64,000 bases of DNA. Source: Phallusia fumigata. Its lineage: Eukaryota; Chordata; Ascidiacea; Phlebobranchia; Ascidiidae. The notes under the pieces are model-generated. The model was not told where the DNA came from, did no database searches, and saw only the letters and a list, made by a program, of their open reading frames with translations. How positions within the stretch are numbered: position 1 is the first letter of the stretch; every line of letters begins with the position of its first letter. Position numbers and translations under genes: made by a program. Where the stretch lies: the NCBI GenBank assembly GCA_008931825.1, contig QXVZ01019328.1, positions 1 to 64,000 on the forward strand, in the 5' to 3' direction. Shown piece by piece: positions 14,234 to 26,550 of this stretch.

Positions 14234-15434
14234 ATGAATCTGCAACATGAGACATATCACCCTGCTTCCGACAGTCAACATCTCTATCGTGGGAAAAACC
14301 CCTGGATACCCTTCCAGGTGACCCCTGGTTACCCACACTGCAACGAGAAAGTACAGCTCCCACCACTTTTCTCGGTTTTCGGTGGAAGATTTTGCGAGAA
14401 CGTTTCGCAGAGTTCGGGGAGTTTTCTTTCGAATCGCGACGCGGGTACTTTCCCCAACCTGATACCGAATCAATGCGAAAAAAGAGCAAAGAAAAGAAAC
14501 GTCAGCGAAAAGGGGAGATCCCCCAACGTGAATGTCGCCTTTAAGGTAACTTTCTGCGTCTGTAATTTTTTTGCTCCCCGATATCAGCGGCAATAAACAT
14601 TCCGTTTTGTTTGCTTTCACAAATTTCCTAATTCGCTTACAAATCTGTTTGTTGTTGCTTTTAGAAACTGCGGACGCTGATACCGACAGAACCTGTAGAT
14701 AGGAGACTGAGTAAAGTTGAGACCCTGAGGTTGGCAGTCAGCTATATCCGACATTTGGGTGGGTGGCTGCGTCATGTACACGAGGCACCTATTATGTCTA
14801 TTTCATTTTTCATTTTAAGGGTTGACAACAGCGTTTGTCGAAACGTAGAAAATGTTTTTACACACAAGTACTGGCATGTTATTGATAGGTTAGAACTGCA
14901 ATACAAATTATAAGACATTATAAACGCTGTTGCTATCACCAGAGTGTTTTAAACACATGCATTGGCTTGTATCATCTTGTTAAGATTATTTAAAATCGTA
15001 AACTGTGTACCAAAGGTTTCGGGTGCTTGTAAACATTTTGCGTCTCAATTTGTTGGATAAACGTTTGCCGCTTTTCTTCTCGTAAATTATTTGCTTTTTG
15101 TTTATAAAGACCAAACGCTTAACTGTGACGTCACAGAGGAACAACCGTGTTTGGCTGGAAGCCAAGAAACCAGTGAAAATTCGGGAAGTTCCATTTGTAC
15201 GTTTTGTATGACGCAACGAAGAAAGGTTTGGAAAGATTTCGAAAAGTTAACCATGTTTGTTGTTATTAGCCTGTCCACGTCAGAAAGAATCAAATTCATA
15301 TTGGGGTTTTACCTGCGGTGATTCCCTTTAATATACGTCATCGTAAAATTGGTTGTATGGCCGAAAGAGACAATCTTGTTTTAGTAAAATTTACCCCAAT
15401 TTAAATTTGTCTTTTTCAGAATCACGCCACATAG
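14234..15434 (+). CDS. TCF15: Paraxis/scleraxis-type bHLH transcription factor
   Basis: Class II bHLH factor of the TCF15 (paraxis)/scleraxis group, expected to bind E-boxes as a heterodimer with an E protein. Exons 14234-14545, 14665-14758 and 15110-15225, then a short last exon 15420-15434 (about 178 residues). Without the last splice, exon 3 reads on to a stop at 15321 (about 205 residues). Helix 1, loop and helix 2 are clear: [20 protein letters not shown] then [12 protein letters not shown]. The C-terminal [13 protein letters not shown] matches the SICTFCLSNQRKG box of vertebrate TCF15, which is the main reason for this name over other bHLH groups. The basic region (about residues 90-102, [13 protein letters not shown]) is divergent: of the usual NARERDR core, N, E and the last R remain. 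The gene lies 0.66 kb downstream of Tshz on the same strand and is convergent with the GALNT gene. TCF15 and scleraxis cannot be told apart here. Confidence 0.75.
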
Positions 15435-15472
15435 AAGTCTTCACTTTTTTCTTTGTATTATTTGTTGATATT

Positions 15473-15478
15473 TTTATT
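15473..15478 (-). terminator. Possible poly(A) signal of the GALNT gene
   Basis: AATAAA on the minus strand about 135 bp beyond the GALNT stop codon. It lies in the short convergent interval with the bHLH gene, so the two 3' UTRs probably abut or overlap. Confidence 0.35.
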
Positions 15479-15611
15479 TGTTTTCTTTTTATGGATTTTT
15501 TCAATACAAGTTTCCTCTCGTATCAAGTTCGAGTAAATTTCCTTCCTATTATTTACAATCAAGTATTGTTTCGCAACTGTGTGGTTGGCTATCAGTTTGA
15601 TTATGACGTTG

Positions 15612-18494
15612 TCACTTCCATTTCCACTTCTGACGTATCGAGTTGCCGTCACAATCATCCAACCATACGTCACCGATCGAGGCCGCCAAACATTTTTTAG
15701 CTTCCAAGTTCATTATAGTTTCTCCCTGCAAAACACGTGTCACAAAACCAACCAATGACTTGTCAGATTCATATCACGTGACAGCTCACCTCTACAACCT
15801 TCCACTGCTGGCTTGGTGGCGCTGTTGCCTGCATTTCGAGCGGGAACTTGCATTTTTGAATTTCCAACTTTTGACCTTTTGCCGCCACACACACATCGCG
15901 GTGTCCGGCTTGACGTAATTCACCCTACATACGTCACAATAGTTACGTCACAGAGTTTTATAACGTCGTAAGGGGGAAGTACCTGTTTTGTATATTCGAA
16001 TTTTTGGGTCGGGAGCTCAGGTTCGTGTTTAGCGACACTTAGTGTTCGCCCAGGTATGACTTCAATGGATTTAGAATCCAAGCAAGTGTCCACGTGACCG
16101 AAACTGCAACAAACCTGCACAAAACAATTGTTAGCTGAGTCATCGCTAGCGTAGTGACGTCACTTACAGCGCCAGCAAATTGCGGCTCCAACTCTGGGAT
16201 GTAAAGTTCGGGGTAAACCTTCTCAACGAACCACGAGAAGGGCTTGCATTGAAGTTTGTCTCGTAACAATCGACGACTTGTGATGTTGCCCGCGTCTTCC
16301 TGTAAAACACAAACATGTGTGCTGCCATAACAACCGTGGAAATCGGATTTTTACCTTCCTCGCGTCCGGAGTTCTTTTGAAAAAATATTCCTTGTACTCA
16401 TCCATCCAAACTTCGGCAACTCGACGTTTGTTGCGTAAAATTACGTCATGAGATACGTCATTTGGTGATTTTGACTTGAACACGTGACCCACGTGACTAC
16501 ATGGTATGATTTCTATCCTCCCGCCACACATCCAAACCTGATAACAACAAAATTCGTCACAAACAAACTGCGATTGTTGACATCATTGTACGTTACAAAC
16601 CCGAAACGACATCTCGAGGTTTTCCCCTCCGAACATCTCCACGCCTTCGTCATATCCTCCTAATTCCAAAAAGTACTTTCGATCAATTGCAAAAGCGCCT
16701 CCTGACATGGTTGATGACGTAAGTGGTTGCGTCATATCCATAAGGGGATTCTGGAATCGTTCTTTAGGCGGTGGCATCCATCGGTATGTCAAGCTCCAAT
16801 CAAATCCGCCCCTCTGCACCTGAAACAACGGGGGAAAGGTTATTGGTGCCAAGGTCAAGCAAGGTCGCAGCACAAACCCGCTGCATAGAGGTGACAGTAA
16901 ACTTGAATGTGTCAGGGTTTATGATTTCCATGATCGGTAGCGCAACAACTTGTCGGTCGTCCTTGATCCGTTGCAGTAGAGGCTCGACCCATCCCTCGTA
17001 ACATTCACCTGACAAAACACGTCACACGTCACCAATTGATTACATCATACACCAATTCTGTGACGCACTTACAGTGCGAATCGAGGAATGCAATTACGTC
17101 ACCAACGGCGTGTTGAACCCCAAATTGACGCGCTTTGGTGACACCTAGCTGATTTTCAAGCTTAAAAAATTTTACCATTTCCATGTCCTTCATTTCGTCT
17201 TTGACGATGTCCAACATATCTGAAATTGGTAAAAAATTGCTTAAATATTTTTACTGCACAAACTTTTAACAATGACGCAGTGGAGAATGTTTAAACTCGA
17301 CAATTTACGCCAGGTATCGCTGGCGCCCTTTAGCGGTCAGATACAGACATGGTTTACACGCAAGGGGGGAAGATTTGGAGCGTGGATAAACTTTTCCACT
17401 GGGGCGGCTCAACATAAATTGTTTTACCTCCCTTGTCGGCATCATCAACTACAATAATTTCCTGCAGCAAAATCCCTGGCACCGTTTCCAGCACGCTGTA
17501 TAAAGTTCGCAGCAATGTTGACAACGCTTCGTTCCGATAACACACGATGACGCTCACAGTTGGAAGTGGTTTGTTGAATATTACATTCTGCGGGACAACT
17601 TGTTGATTCTACAATTTTGGTTATTTTTGAATCGTAAACTTTGGATGTCAAATACATACCTTGCACTCCTCCTCTCTTTTATCGCCAAGATTTCTATGGA
17701 CCGATATAATATCGCTTGCCAGGACATTAAACGAATATCGACGATATCCTTCGTTGATCTGCCTCTCCACTGATGGCCCAAGTTTCTTCGGGATCTCGAA
17801 TGGGTGACCAAATTCCCCGGGGGAATTCCGGTCAGCCGGCGGCTTTTTCAGGTGGGGCAGAAGTTCGTGTGGGGCGTAATAAGCCCCGGCAGACATCGTG
17901 AAGTTGCTTTCTTCCTGGGGATTTACCAGTTCTGAAACTCCGATATTAAGAACTGCATCAACCTCCGCATAAGAATCATTTCCAAGCTGCAAATAATCTC
18001 CCGTTAGGTGGCGATTCCTTGTTTGTTTTTGCTAAAATTACCTCCGCTGACAAATCTTCGCTTCTGTCGATCACAATATCTTCAATCATGACGTCATTAT
18101 CACGTAACACATCCATGTCATCGTTATCTGACGTGGATTCACTTGGAGCCTCCAACGCGTCACTCTCCCCAGCAATGACATCATCAGCTGTGGGATTGCC
18201 TTCGTCATCTGACGTCACAACCACGATTACGAGTTCTTCCATCATTTTCCTTCGGTCTTCAGCACCTTTCTTCAAAAAAGGGATTTCCTCGTCTGCGTCA
18301 TCGTCCAATTCCTCGTTATCAAGTTCGACGTCAGCAAGATCATCGTCCACATAGAGATCATAACCATCGAGAACAGCACTCCGCTCATCGGACGAAAGTT
18401 GGTTTTCGTCCGAGTTGAGCAGATAAATAACGAGTAGTAGGAGTAGACAAACTCCGATATTAACTCCGGTCCGAACCATCCTCTCAACCCTCAT
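15612..18494 (-). CDS. GALNT: Polypeptide N-acetylgalactosaminyltransferase
   Basis: Golgi type II enzyme that starts mucin-type O-glycosylation by moving GalNAc from UDP-GalNAc to Ser/Thr. Exons in coding order: 18494-18042, 17986-17660, 17587-17428, 17219-17073, 17008-16878, 16819-16598, 16537-16355, 16299-16168, 16114-15983, 15924-15790, 15725-15612; about 711 residues with consistent phases. Visible parts: a signal anchor at residues 10-26; GT-A domain with [12 protein letters not shown] and the DxH metal site in FLDSHCECYEGW (about 360); the GalNAc-T motif [10 protein letters not shown] ending near 480; CSHVGHVF; and a C-terminal ricin-type lectin domain (586-711) with CLDS, DVCVAA and QxW repeats. 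The stem (about 30-150) is unusually long and rich in Asp/Glu, and the protein is longer than the usual 550-650 residues. The paralogue number cannot be assigned. All introns are short. Confidence 0.93.
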
Positions 18495-18954
18495 CTTGCC
18501 TACAAACCTTGTAACTTACAATGATAAAAGATTATTTGCTGAGCAAATCTAAGCACACCGCGATGGGATTTGAACCCTCAACCTCAACTTCTCAATTCAA
18601 GCGAGGGTTTGCCCTGGCTACTGAACTCAAAAAGCTGGGAAACTATAGAAACGAAATACGTATATTTGCACAAGCCGGTGACATTTTGATGAACAACGCT
18701 CGTTGTATGACGTTTATAATTAAAAATTAGAATGGCGCCCAGTGAAGTAATTGTAACAGTGCAGGTTTACTACCAAGCCAACTTATTAATCCTCACAGTT
18801 TTAATCTTCAACTTTGCAACTATCCCTTGCCCATGTTTCACTGAACAAACTTTGGAGCCATCAAAAAGTTAACAACACGTCATCCATAGGCATCGGGTGT
18901 AATCAAGTGGTGCTTGGAGCGGGCGATCGATAATTCCACTTGTTGTGTGTGATA
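18495..18954. other. Intergenic, GALNT to Cys-loop receptor
   Basis: 460 bp between two minus-strand genes, containing the GALNT upstream region. Apart from a degenerate tRNA-like piece at about 18555-18645, I see no coding signal. Confidence 0.5.
18555..18645 (-). repeat. Degenerate tRNA-derived (SINE-like) piece
   Basis: On the minus strand there is an A-box-like stretch followed by a B box (GGGTTCAAATCCC) at tRNA-like spacing. No acceptor stem can be paired, so this is a tRNA-derived repeat or pseudogene, not a working tRNA gene. Confidence 0.45.
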
Positions 18955-21900
18955 TCAATCGTATGTTGCTCCGTCATAAGCATGTCTGATGTAATAATTC
19001 CAGTAAATTCCGTTAAAAAACATGAACGCGGCAAAGTAACCCAACCGGAAGTAAATCTCAATCACTTCCGGCTTCTCAAGATGAAATACTGTCCTCTTCT
19101 GACCTCGCGTTGTTTCTCTATTCTTCTTTTTACTGTATGACGTCACGTCGTTGTTGATTCGGTTCATGAGCATTTCAAAGTCAGACGAAATTACATTTGA
19201 CCTNGTCCTCTTCTGACCTCGCGTTGTTTCTCTATTCTTCTTTTTACTGTATGACGTCACGTCGTTGTTGATTCGGTTCATGAGCATTTCAAAGTCAGAC
19301 GAAATTACATTTGACCTTGACTTGAACCTTCACAATAGAAATATAAGTTGGGAAACTCAGGTCACGTGATTCTCTATGTATGATGTACCTGTCCGGGCTC
19401 GAATCCCTTTGTTTCGTCACAAAGGCCTTCATTTCCTCTTGTTCCTGAACACATTAACACCGATGTTGCATCTTTAAAGCTATTGTTATGTCACAATGCC
19501 AAAACCAATCATTAGAAACGTTATTCGTGTCTGTACATGTGCATGGATCACCGGGAATCGATTATGTCTTAAGTTTATTCGCGACATTAACAATGGGTTT
19601 ATTGTTTTCATTACAGTGATTGTCGAACCTTAACAATCCTTTCAGTTTCGTGGTTCCTTCGTTGCGTCATAATGTAATTGAAAATGCAGAATTCGAGGAC
19701 GGTTGAAAAAATGAAAAGGAAACAGATCCAGAGATACACATCCATCGCTGTCAGGTAGGAAACCTATGCAACATTGCGATGCCAACAAGATGTTTTTATT
19801 TTTCGGAAACACCATTGTGGCAAGCCTCGCGTTTACGCAAGAGCAAACAAAGTTCGTCTGAACCCACCACTTAGTAATTTACGAACTTTTACATTTAAAC
19901 ACGTCAGTTTTGAGAATTTGATTGTTTAAACATGCTGCGTAATTGCCTAAAACTTGTTAGAAAGTAGAAACTTTTGAAGTAAGAGTCACCACACAATGCA
20001 ACTAATTCTAAAGCTGCGGGGGTTTGCTGCAGTGGTGAAACAATTTCATTTACAGGTTTCGTAAACAACCCCCACCCCCCTGCGCTGGTTAAAAATAAAA
20101 ATTCGGCGTCGAGGCAATCAGCGTGTGATGGAATACCTTTGGCAGCGAAGTCTTGAGGCCGGTAATGATGGTAGAAAGGGTCAAAACAGATGTGACACCT
20201 GCGCACGTGACAAAATACTTATTATTGATTGGTTGACCTACTATAGACGTCACATGTGCACTATTGCGTGAAATAAGGTTAGCCTATACACTACTTGTCT
20301 TGTTGCTAAATAATTAATGATTGTGACGTTAAGAAACAAACAGATTGAGAATCGTAATTACTTCGAGTGTTAACGCCTTCGGGGAATTGGGATTTTGATT
20401 ATTAGCCGGATTTCAGTGCCCAAGTTTGTGCAGTGACATTCTGCCACCGTTGTCAAACCAATGTTTGCGGCGGAGTGACAACATTACCTTGTTTTTAAAT
20501 TTCTTAATACAGTTTCACAGATAGCAGTATAAGAATGTCCGAACGTACACAAATGTATAATCTAAATGTTTTATTCAATCTACTTGCTTATATTTTCACA
20601 GTTTACAACAACAAGCATGATGAAAGCTACTCACTGATGGCGACTCTCGCTGGGACAGATTGGGGGTCGACCCACATTCCAAGCCCCGCCAATACAACCA
20701 TGGACATTGCGAGAAAATAAGATTGAAAGAAAACTGACAGCAAATATCGCTTGAAAATAAAGTTGATTTGCAGCTGGGAAACCATCACGTCTGAAAATCA
20801 AAACTTTTCAATCAAACTTTAAGAATTTCCCTCCAACTAACTCTCACCAAACTTGCAATTTTTATCTGATATTTGTCTCTTTTAGGTAACAGATATTGTA
20901 GTGTTAATTTCATCTAGACCCCCTGATTTTGTGTTTTGCTTTTAAAAGTCCTAGGACAGCTCGGTTGTAACGTCACTAACTATGACGTATACCTGCGAAG
21001 TTTTGCATTTCGTTCGTTCTGACATTGTACGATTGATATTGGTACGTCATCAATCTGAACTTTGGCATATTTTTGACTAGTTTGTCGCTCATGAAAAGTG
21101 ACTGGTTGTCATTCGAAATCTTCCAGTGTAAGCGAAGTTCGTTGTAGTTGTATCCCACTGTGACGTAATAGTACAATTACGACGTGTGTATCCAACAAAC
21201 AAGGGACAGTCATACTCACGACTTTGCAGGATCAACGAACAGTTTTCTGTGTCCAACGGAAAATTATATAAGTTCATCTGACACGCTACTGTGGTGGTCA
21301 ACCTGTTAATGTGAATGGGCATTATGTGGTTTTAATAGACATTATGAAGTCACATGTACTCACTTTACATTGTAGAATATCTTTCCTGTCTTGAACAATC
21401 GCAGGACTGTGTTATCGACTGTTGTTTTGTGGATGAAAGAATGTTTTGATCCCACCAAGTACAAATCTGTAAATCACCATTTGATGAAAAACCCGAAACT
21501 TTGAAAAGAAAAATCTTAAAACCTGGAATCCAGATTTTCTGAACAAGTCTACTTGGCAAAACAATGCTTTCCACTGTGTCGTCATAAAACCTCAGCCTTT
21601 CATCCGTCCATGTCTCGTGAATGCACAGCGTGAAAGTCAGATCCTGTATGACGTCATAAATAAGAAAGAGTTGAGCAAAAACAGAACATTTTGTTTGTTA
21701 CCATGTTCTTTTCGCTGATATCGGTGATGCTTTCGATCAGTAGGGACACATGGACGTTTACTGGGAGACCTGCAGACAGATTGACCGTAAATTTTAAGTG
21801 ATCTTTGTGTGACGATGAAATCGATTTGTTTGGCGAAGATAAAGTGTGACACCAAGATTTCGTTGTCGCCAGCAAAATGATTCGGCGCCTAGTTCGGGAA

Positions 21901-22302
21901 CGGAAAAGGGAAATCCCCTGGTCTTACACAAAAACGCGTAACAACATATTTTGTGACTGCGGATTTGGTTGACGTCATCAACTCTACCTTTGTTGTTGGG
22001 TCTGATGCTGAGTTCATAGGAATGAACGCGAAACATTTCCTCGATCTGACGCGTGACTTTGGTCCCGTGAATATCCAAGTTCGCGCGACTTCCACCGAAA
22101 TCTGGAACAATCAACTGGTAATTTCGCGCTCACGAAGTGGAAACTAGAACAGACCTTTTGTGACGTCATAATCTTCATGGTCATGGCCACATCGCGATGA
22201 TGTTACAAGCAAAAGAAGGATACAGATCGCAAAAAAACTGCGCAAAGAAAAGTTTTTTAAGTGTTTGCAGCCGGGTTTACTCACAACATTAACTTACCTC
22301 AT
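18955..22302 (-). CDS. Cys-loop ligand-gated channel, predicted anion-selective
   Basis: Pentameric neurotransmitter-receptor subunit (GABA-A/glycine/GluCl-like class). Exons in coding order: 22302-22298, 22237-22155, 22101-21988, 21769-21702, 21643-21523, 21466-21364, 21302-21220, 21157-20993, 20790-20635, 20198-20137, 19763-19629, 19444-19389, 19327-18955. The first is a proposed 5-nt coding exon that, with the next, gives a signal peptide starting MSFFAICILLLLVTSS. The Cys-loop is C-x13-C (CQMNLYNFPLDTENC). TM1 starts at FFQSYFLAMSMVVLAG. TM2 reads PARVAISVTSVLTLSTIITG; the Pro-Ala-Arg at its inner end is typical of chloride channels, and Leu is at the gate position. TM3 and TM4 (EIYFRLGYFAAFMFF) follow. 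The second disulphide of glycine receptors is absent. The last exon carries a 113-bp duplication across an N at 19204, adding 38 codons that are probably false. The ligand cannot be inferred. Confidence 0.88.
19091..19317. repeat. 113-bp exact tandem duplication across an N
   Basis: 19091-19203 and 19205-19317 are identical, with a single N at 19204 between them, inside the last coding exon of the Cys-loop receptor. With the N counted, the insert is 114 bp and keeps the frame, repeating the M3-M4 loop segment that begins TSYSKKKNRETTRGQKR. An exact repeat meeting at an N is best read as two overlapping contig ends placed side by side. Confidence 0.85.
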
Positions 22303-23476
22303 AAGTAAAGTTGCTTATTAAACAACAAACCACAAAACTTTCCTATGCAAAAAATTTGACTGAAAAATACAAATGAAGTTTACTTGACTTCTCCTAACTA
22401 CTGTCCTTGCCTTCGCTGATCACGTATCAATGTCGCACTGTGACGTAACAAAGTCTGCTTGTCATCAAGTGCATTGTGACGTCTCCTTAACTTGTGTTTG
22501 ATCTTTCTGCCAGGGCTTTCCATCAGTGATAAAGTGCCTGAAGATTTTTTGACCTGAGGCAATTAAATTGTCAAACCCTCAGATACCTGACATTTGTGAC
22601 TATTCGTGAAACCGAGATGCAAGCACTTCGACATGATAACAAACAAATTCTTGGTTTAAATGCAACCCATCAATTCATACGTTCTGCTTCTATTCATGCA
22701 TCACAATGGCGGTCATACAGTCCATTGTCAACGAACAATCAGATAAAATGAATCGTAAACCAAAGCCGATGGCACCACAGGGATTTGGCATAATCAGGAA
22801 ATGCTGCCTCTAGCGTTAACCCTTTTTATCATTATTTCACCGCTGGGTGGATAACGACATTTGTCTTTTACACACAAAAGCGAAACAAACGTTTCGGGCA
22901 AGCGCTTGGTCGAATGGACTGAGGCGCTCGACCCATATACAGACGTAAAAAACCTGATCGGGATCGTCCGGGGTTCTAACCCCGTGAAAAAAACAAACAA
23001 ACGTTTTATGTCAGGGACGTAAAACGCTTCAATACAAATGCAAAAAATTAACGTCACATTTGTTTTCATCTGGAATAAAACCGCAATGTTGTTGGCTTGT
23101 GGGGTCCACGTTTTGATCGAAATTTTTTCGGGCGTCATGGATGGTACTTGGTTGATCACGTGATTAAAGTCGCGCGTCCAAGAGTCACTTGAAGTTGAGG
23201 AATATCGATTATGACATCACATACAGATGTAATGTGTTGCGATGTCGGCGAATCATCAGATGTTCGATGGAAAATCTTCGTCTTTTCTTCTAACTTCGCA
23301 GCAAACCAAGCACGGGTAAGCACTTGCGTCTCAAATTAACTCAAGCGCCACTTAGAACAACTTAAGCGCGGGTTAAAGTCTCGAGCAAGACACCAGCAGC
23401 CTTTTGTTCTGCTGGTTGTCGGGTTTGCAAACTGCAGAAAACTATGCTCTGATATTTCGAATTTAAAGTTGAAATA
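22303..23476. other. Divergent intergenic region, Cys-loop receptor / BTB gene
   Basis: 1.17 kb between the starts of two divergent genes, so it probably contains both promoters. It holds a SINE-like tRNA-derived element at about 22893-22990. I recognise no further coding exon, although 5' UTR exons of the BTB gene may lie near 23280-23320. Confidence 0.5.
22893..22990 (+). repeat. tRNA-derived SINE-like element
   Basis: A Leu/Ser-type D-arm (TGGTCGAATGGACTGAGGCG) is followed by a long variable region and a B-box/T-arm (GGGGTTCTAACCCCG). It ends in an A-rich tail (aaaaaaacaaacaaac). The missing acceptor stem and the A-rich tail suggest a SINE copy and not a gene. Confidence 0.6.
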
Positions 23477-26400
23477 ATGTACAAAGGACTTCTAGAACAA
23501 CCCACGTTTGTTTACACTGAGTGCAGTGATGTCACAGAGGTATTTGTGACGAACCCAGCAAGTAAGAGTTCAGAAAGTAAGGAAATGACGTCATCAAAGA
23601 GGCATTACAAAATGAGATTTCGAACGCCAGGCGAAAGCGAAGTTAAATCACTGGAACGCGATCATGACGTCACAGTCACGGACGTTAATTGTGACGTCAC
23701 TAAACCTCAAGTTAAGCTGTCTGTGATATCTAAAACTGGCGCATCATATGATCGTGATGACTGCGATCACAATCGCTTAGATACGATTCACGAAACAGAA
23801 CATGTTATGACGTCACAACGAAAATCCAGTGAAGTCGAATTTCTTGAATTTGCGCGGGATTTTGCGCGGCAAGTGGGGAGGAAGGGAACCGAAAGTTTGC
23901 TTAATCCGTCGCAGTACGATGCTTATTTGCAAAAAGTCGCATCACGTGACCGCTTGCATGGCAACGATCATTTTTACTCGCTCGATCTGTCACGTGCTTC
24001 TGTTCGCAGCTGTTCATTGGACGATAAGAATCATGACGTGGAAGGTCACGTGGTTGGAGATTTGGTTTCGTTTGCAGCAAACACGATGAGGTTGGAAATA
24101 TTTTCAGTTAGGTTGTTGCTCCCAGCAAACTTCCTCACACTTCTGTGTTGCAACAGATACTTTGACAATCCCGACCTCAGTGACGTCATAATAGTAATTG
24201 GAGAACATCGATATTATTCGCACAAATTTGCTCTCGCTGCCCAGAGCGATGTGTTTCGCGATATGCTGATTGTCAGCGATCGTTGCTCAACTTGCCCCGA
24301 TTTCCAGAAGGTAGCAAACGTGACGTGAATGCTAGCTGCTTATGACGTCAGAAATATTAATGACGTAACAAACAAACATTTGCTAACCATCTTTTTCATT
24401 TTGGTTCAGGAATTAGAGTTGGATGAATCGAAGGAATGTCAACAAGTATTCGGAAATTTTCTGCGATTTTTTTATTGCGGACGAATCAGTTTCACATCGG
24501 AGAGCGCTCTACCGCTCTTAGTGTTGAGTGCAAAGTACAGAGTCGAGTCGCTGAGGGCTGCTTGCGACGCTTTTATCACTGGAATGATTGAGGACGGCGA
24601 TCTCAAGAGCTCTGTCAAGTGGCTGAAGTACGCAGCGAGATACCAACTCAACGTAAGGTTTAGGTTGCAATCACCTACAGTTGTGTAATCTGCATGAGAT
24701 CACCAAGTGAGTTATGAATTACAACTGAAGGTCACATGCGCCTACAAACGTTGTCAACTTTATGTATTAACAATAACCGTAATAATCGTTTTAGGACTTA
24801 ACATCGAAGTGTGTGGATGGGGCAATCGCCGACAATATTGAGGAACTCGTGGACTCTTCTGATTGGCTGACACTGCCCGTCGACTGCGTTGAGGCTATTT
24901 TAAAAAGTTCCAGTCTTCTGGTCCCGGACGAGTTTTACCTCTATGAATCGCTACAAAGATGGATGATGGGTAGGAAGAAAGGAGGAGCGGACGAACAAGT
25001 CACAGAAGATTTAAGAAAGGTGGAAATTGGTTTGCCTTTGTTGTCATGTTCATCACGATCATCACGTTTGCCTGAACGGTCAAGGTTAAGTTTATTAAGC
25101 AAATCTCTTTAGTTTTGACATCTAAGAAAACAACTATTTCTTGATTTCTTCTGTCGTGATCAAATCCAGTTGTTTTCAGACATTACAACATATCCGTTTC
25201 TCTCAAATGCATGGAACTCAGTTGTTGGCAGTGGAGGAATCACCAGTCGGTCTTCACTACAGATCCATTGTGCGAACATACCTCGGTGACGCTTACAGGT
25301 GAAAAATTGTTTGCAACAGTCTTAAGTGAAATCGCATTGTGGCACCGGAAACTTTTCGAAGTCAGGTCTTCGCAAATCGAGTAAGGTCAAGTATATTTCT
25401 GCCAGTAACCCGAGTCAAGCCGGGTCTTAACTGCTTCGTTTAAACTAGTTCCTCTCCTTTTCATCGCGTATCACTTGGACTTCCTGTTCTGCCACCTCGA
25501 ACCTCCTCGTTTAAACTATAACCTCACTTGTTCTAATCTAATGGGACAAGATTGCAGAAATTTATGAACCGAACACGACATGTTATAACCAAGTATAGGT
25601 TCTTGAGTGCCATCCGAAAGATCTTCACGTAACACATAGTATAACCCATTTAAATATAGACTATATAAATTAATTTAACACCACACTGCTTGTAGTTAGA
25701 ATGTTTACTCGCAGCCTGGTTACACTTAAAGTTATCGCAGATATCAAATACTGGCCAAGGAGAGCCCGGAATTCCAGGAACCTCAGTACTTGCCACGCGA
25801 CTACACGGACAAGCAGTGGTGCGTGCAACTTATCTACCATCCGAACCGGAACAAACGCACTGTTGCGTCATGTTTCTATGGCAACGGACGATGGGAAATC
25901 CAACCGCGCCGATATTACGACACGCTCAATGTCGTCATCATACTAAAAGTGAGACGAAGTTAAAACAACTTAAGTTTTGGCGCAAACTTCTTTTTGTTAA
26001 AGAAACCACTGGAAAACGACGTAAAAGTCTACATTTCGATTTTGATCTACAAACGCAACGGCACGATCCAGATGCGTCTGCGAAGAAAGGCGTGTGTCCT
26101 TCGTGCCCTTGAACAAACGCCAAGGTCAAATTCACTTGCGTCTGGAGCCGGTAATTCAAACGTCACATCGCCAAACAACACACCAAGGTTTGGATTTATA
26201 ATTTTTCTGTAATTTTTTTCTATAAATAAACTTGTTCTGCAGATCAACTTCGGGGGCCTCGAACAGCGGGGGAGCGGCCACCAACGGTAGCAAAGAGACT
26301 TCACCCCACTCGTCCAATCTGCACCCCCATCGACCCCCCCATGGGCCGGCTAGTAAACTCCATGGGCCACACAATGGTCAAGAGTACTACGCCATAGATA

Positions 26401-26504
26401 ACATAATCAGCGACAGCGATTTTCAGATGGCCATGAGTCAGTCCGGACCGGCGGGATTAAAGCTTGGCGTGATTATCCGGACCTGGGGTGTCAATGTGCC
26501 GTAA
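23477..26504 (+). CDS. BTBD17: BTB/BACK domain protein, BTBD17-like
   Basis: Exons 23477-24090, 24157-24310, 24410-24652, 24795-25019, 25180-25298, 25741-25948, 26003-26187, 26243-26504; about 669 residues, phases consistent. The N-terminal 200 residues are low in recognisable structure and rich in Asp-Val-Thr codons made by TGACGTCA motifs. A BTB fold starts near residue 205 (DLSDVIIVIGEHRYYSHKFA, then LAAQSDVFRDML). A BACK-like helical part follows (residues 337-411), then a beta-rich C-terminal domain (YLPRDYTDKQWCVQLIY, and NGRWEIQPRRYYDTLNVVII) whose order matches BTBD17/galectin-3-binding-protein relatives. The tail is rich in Ser, Asn, Pro and His. BTBD17 in vertebrates is thought to be secreted; I see no signal peptide on this start, so an upstream exon may be missing. 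The exact orthologue is an inference. Confidence 0.75.
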
Positions 26505-26544
26505 TTTATTTTTTGTGATGGTTCAGAGTGTGAAAAAAGGTGAA

Positions 26545-26550
26545 AATAAA
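26545..26550 (+). terminator. Poly(A) signal of the BTB gene
   Basis: AATAAA about 40 bp after the stop codon at 26504, the usual distance for a short 3' UTR. Confidence 0.55.
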
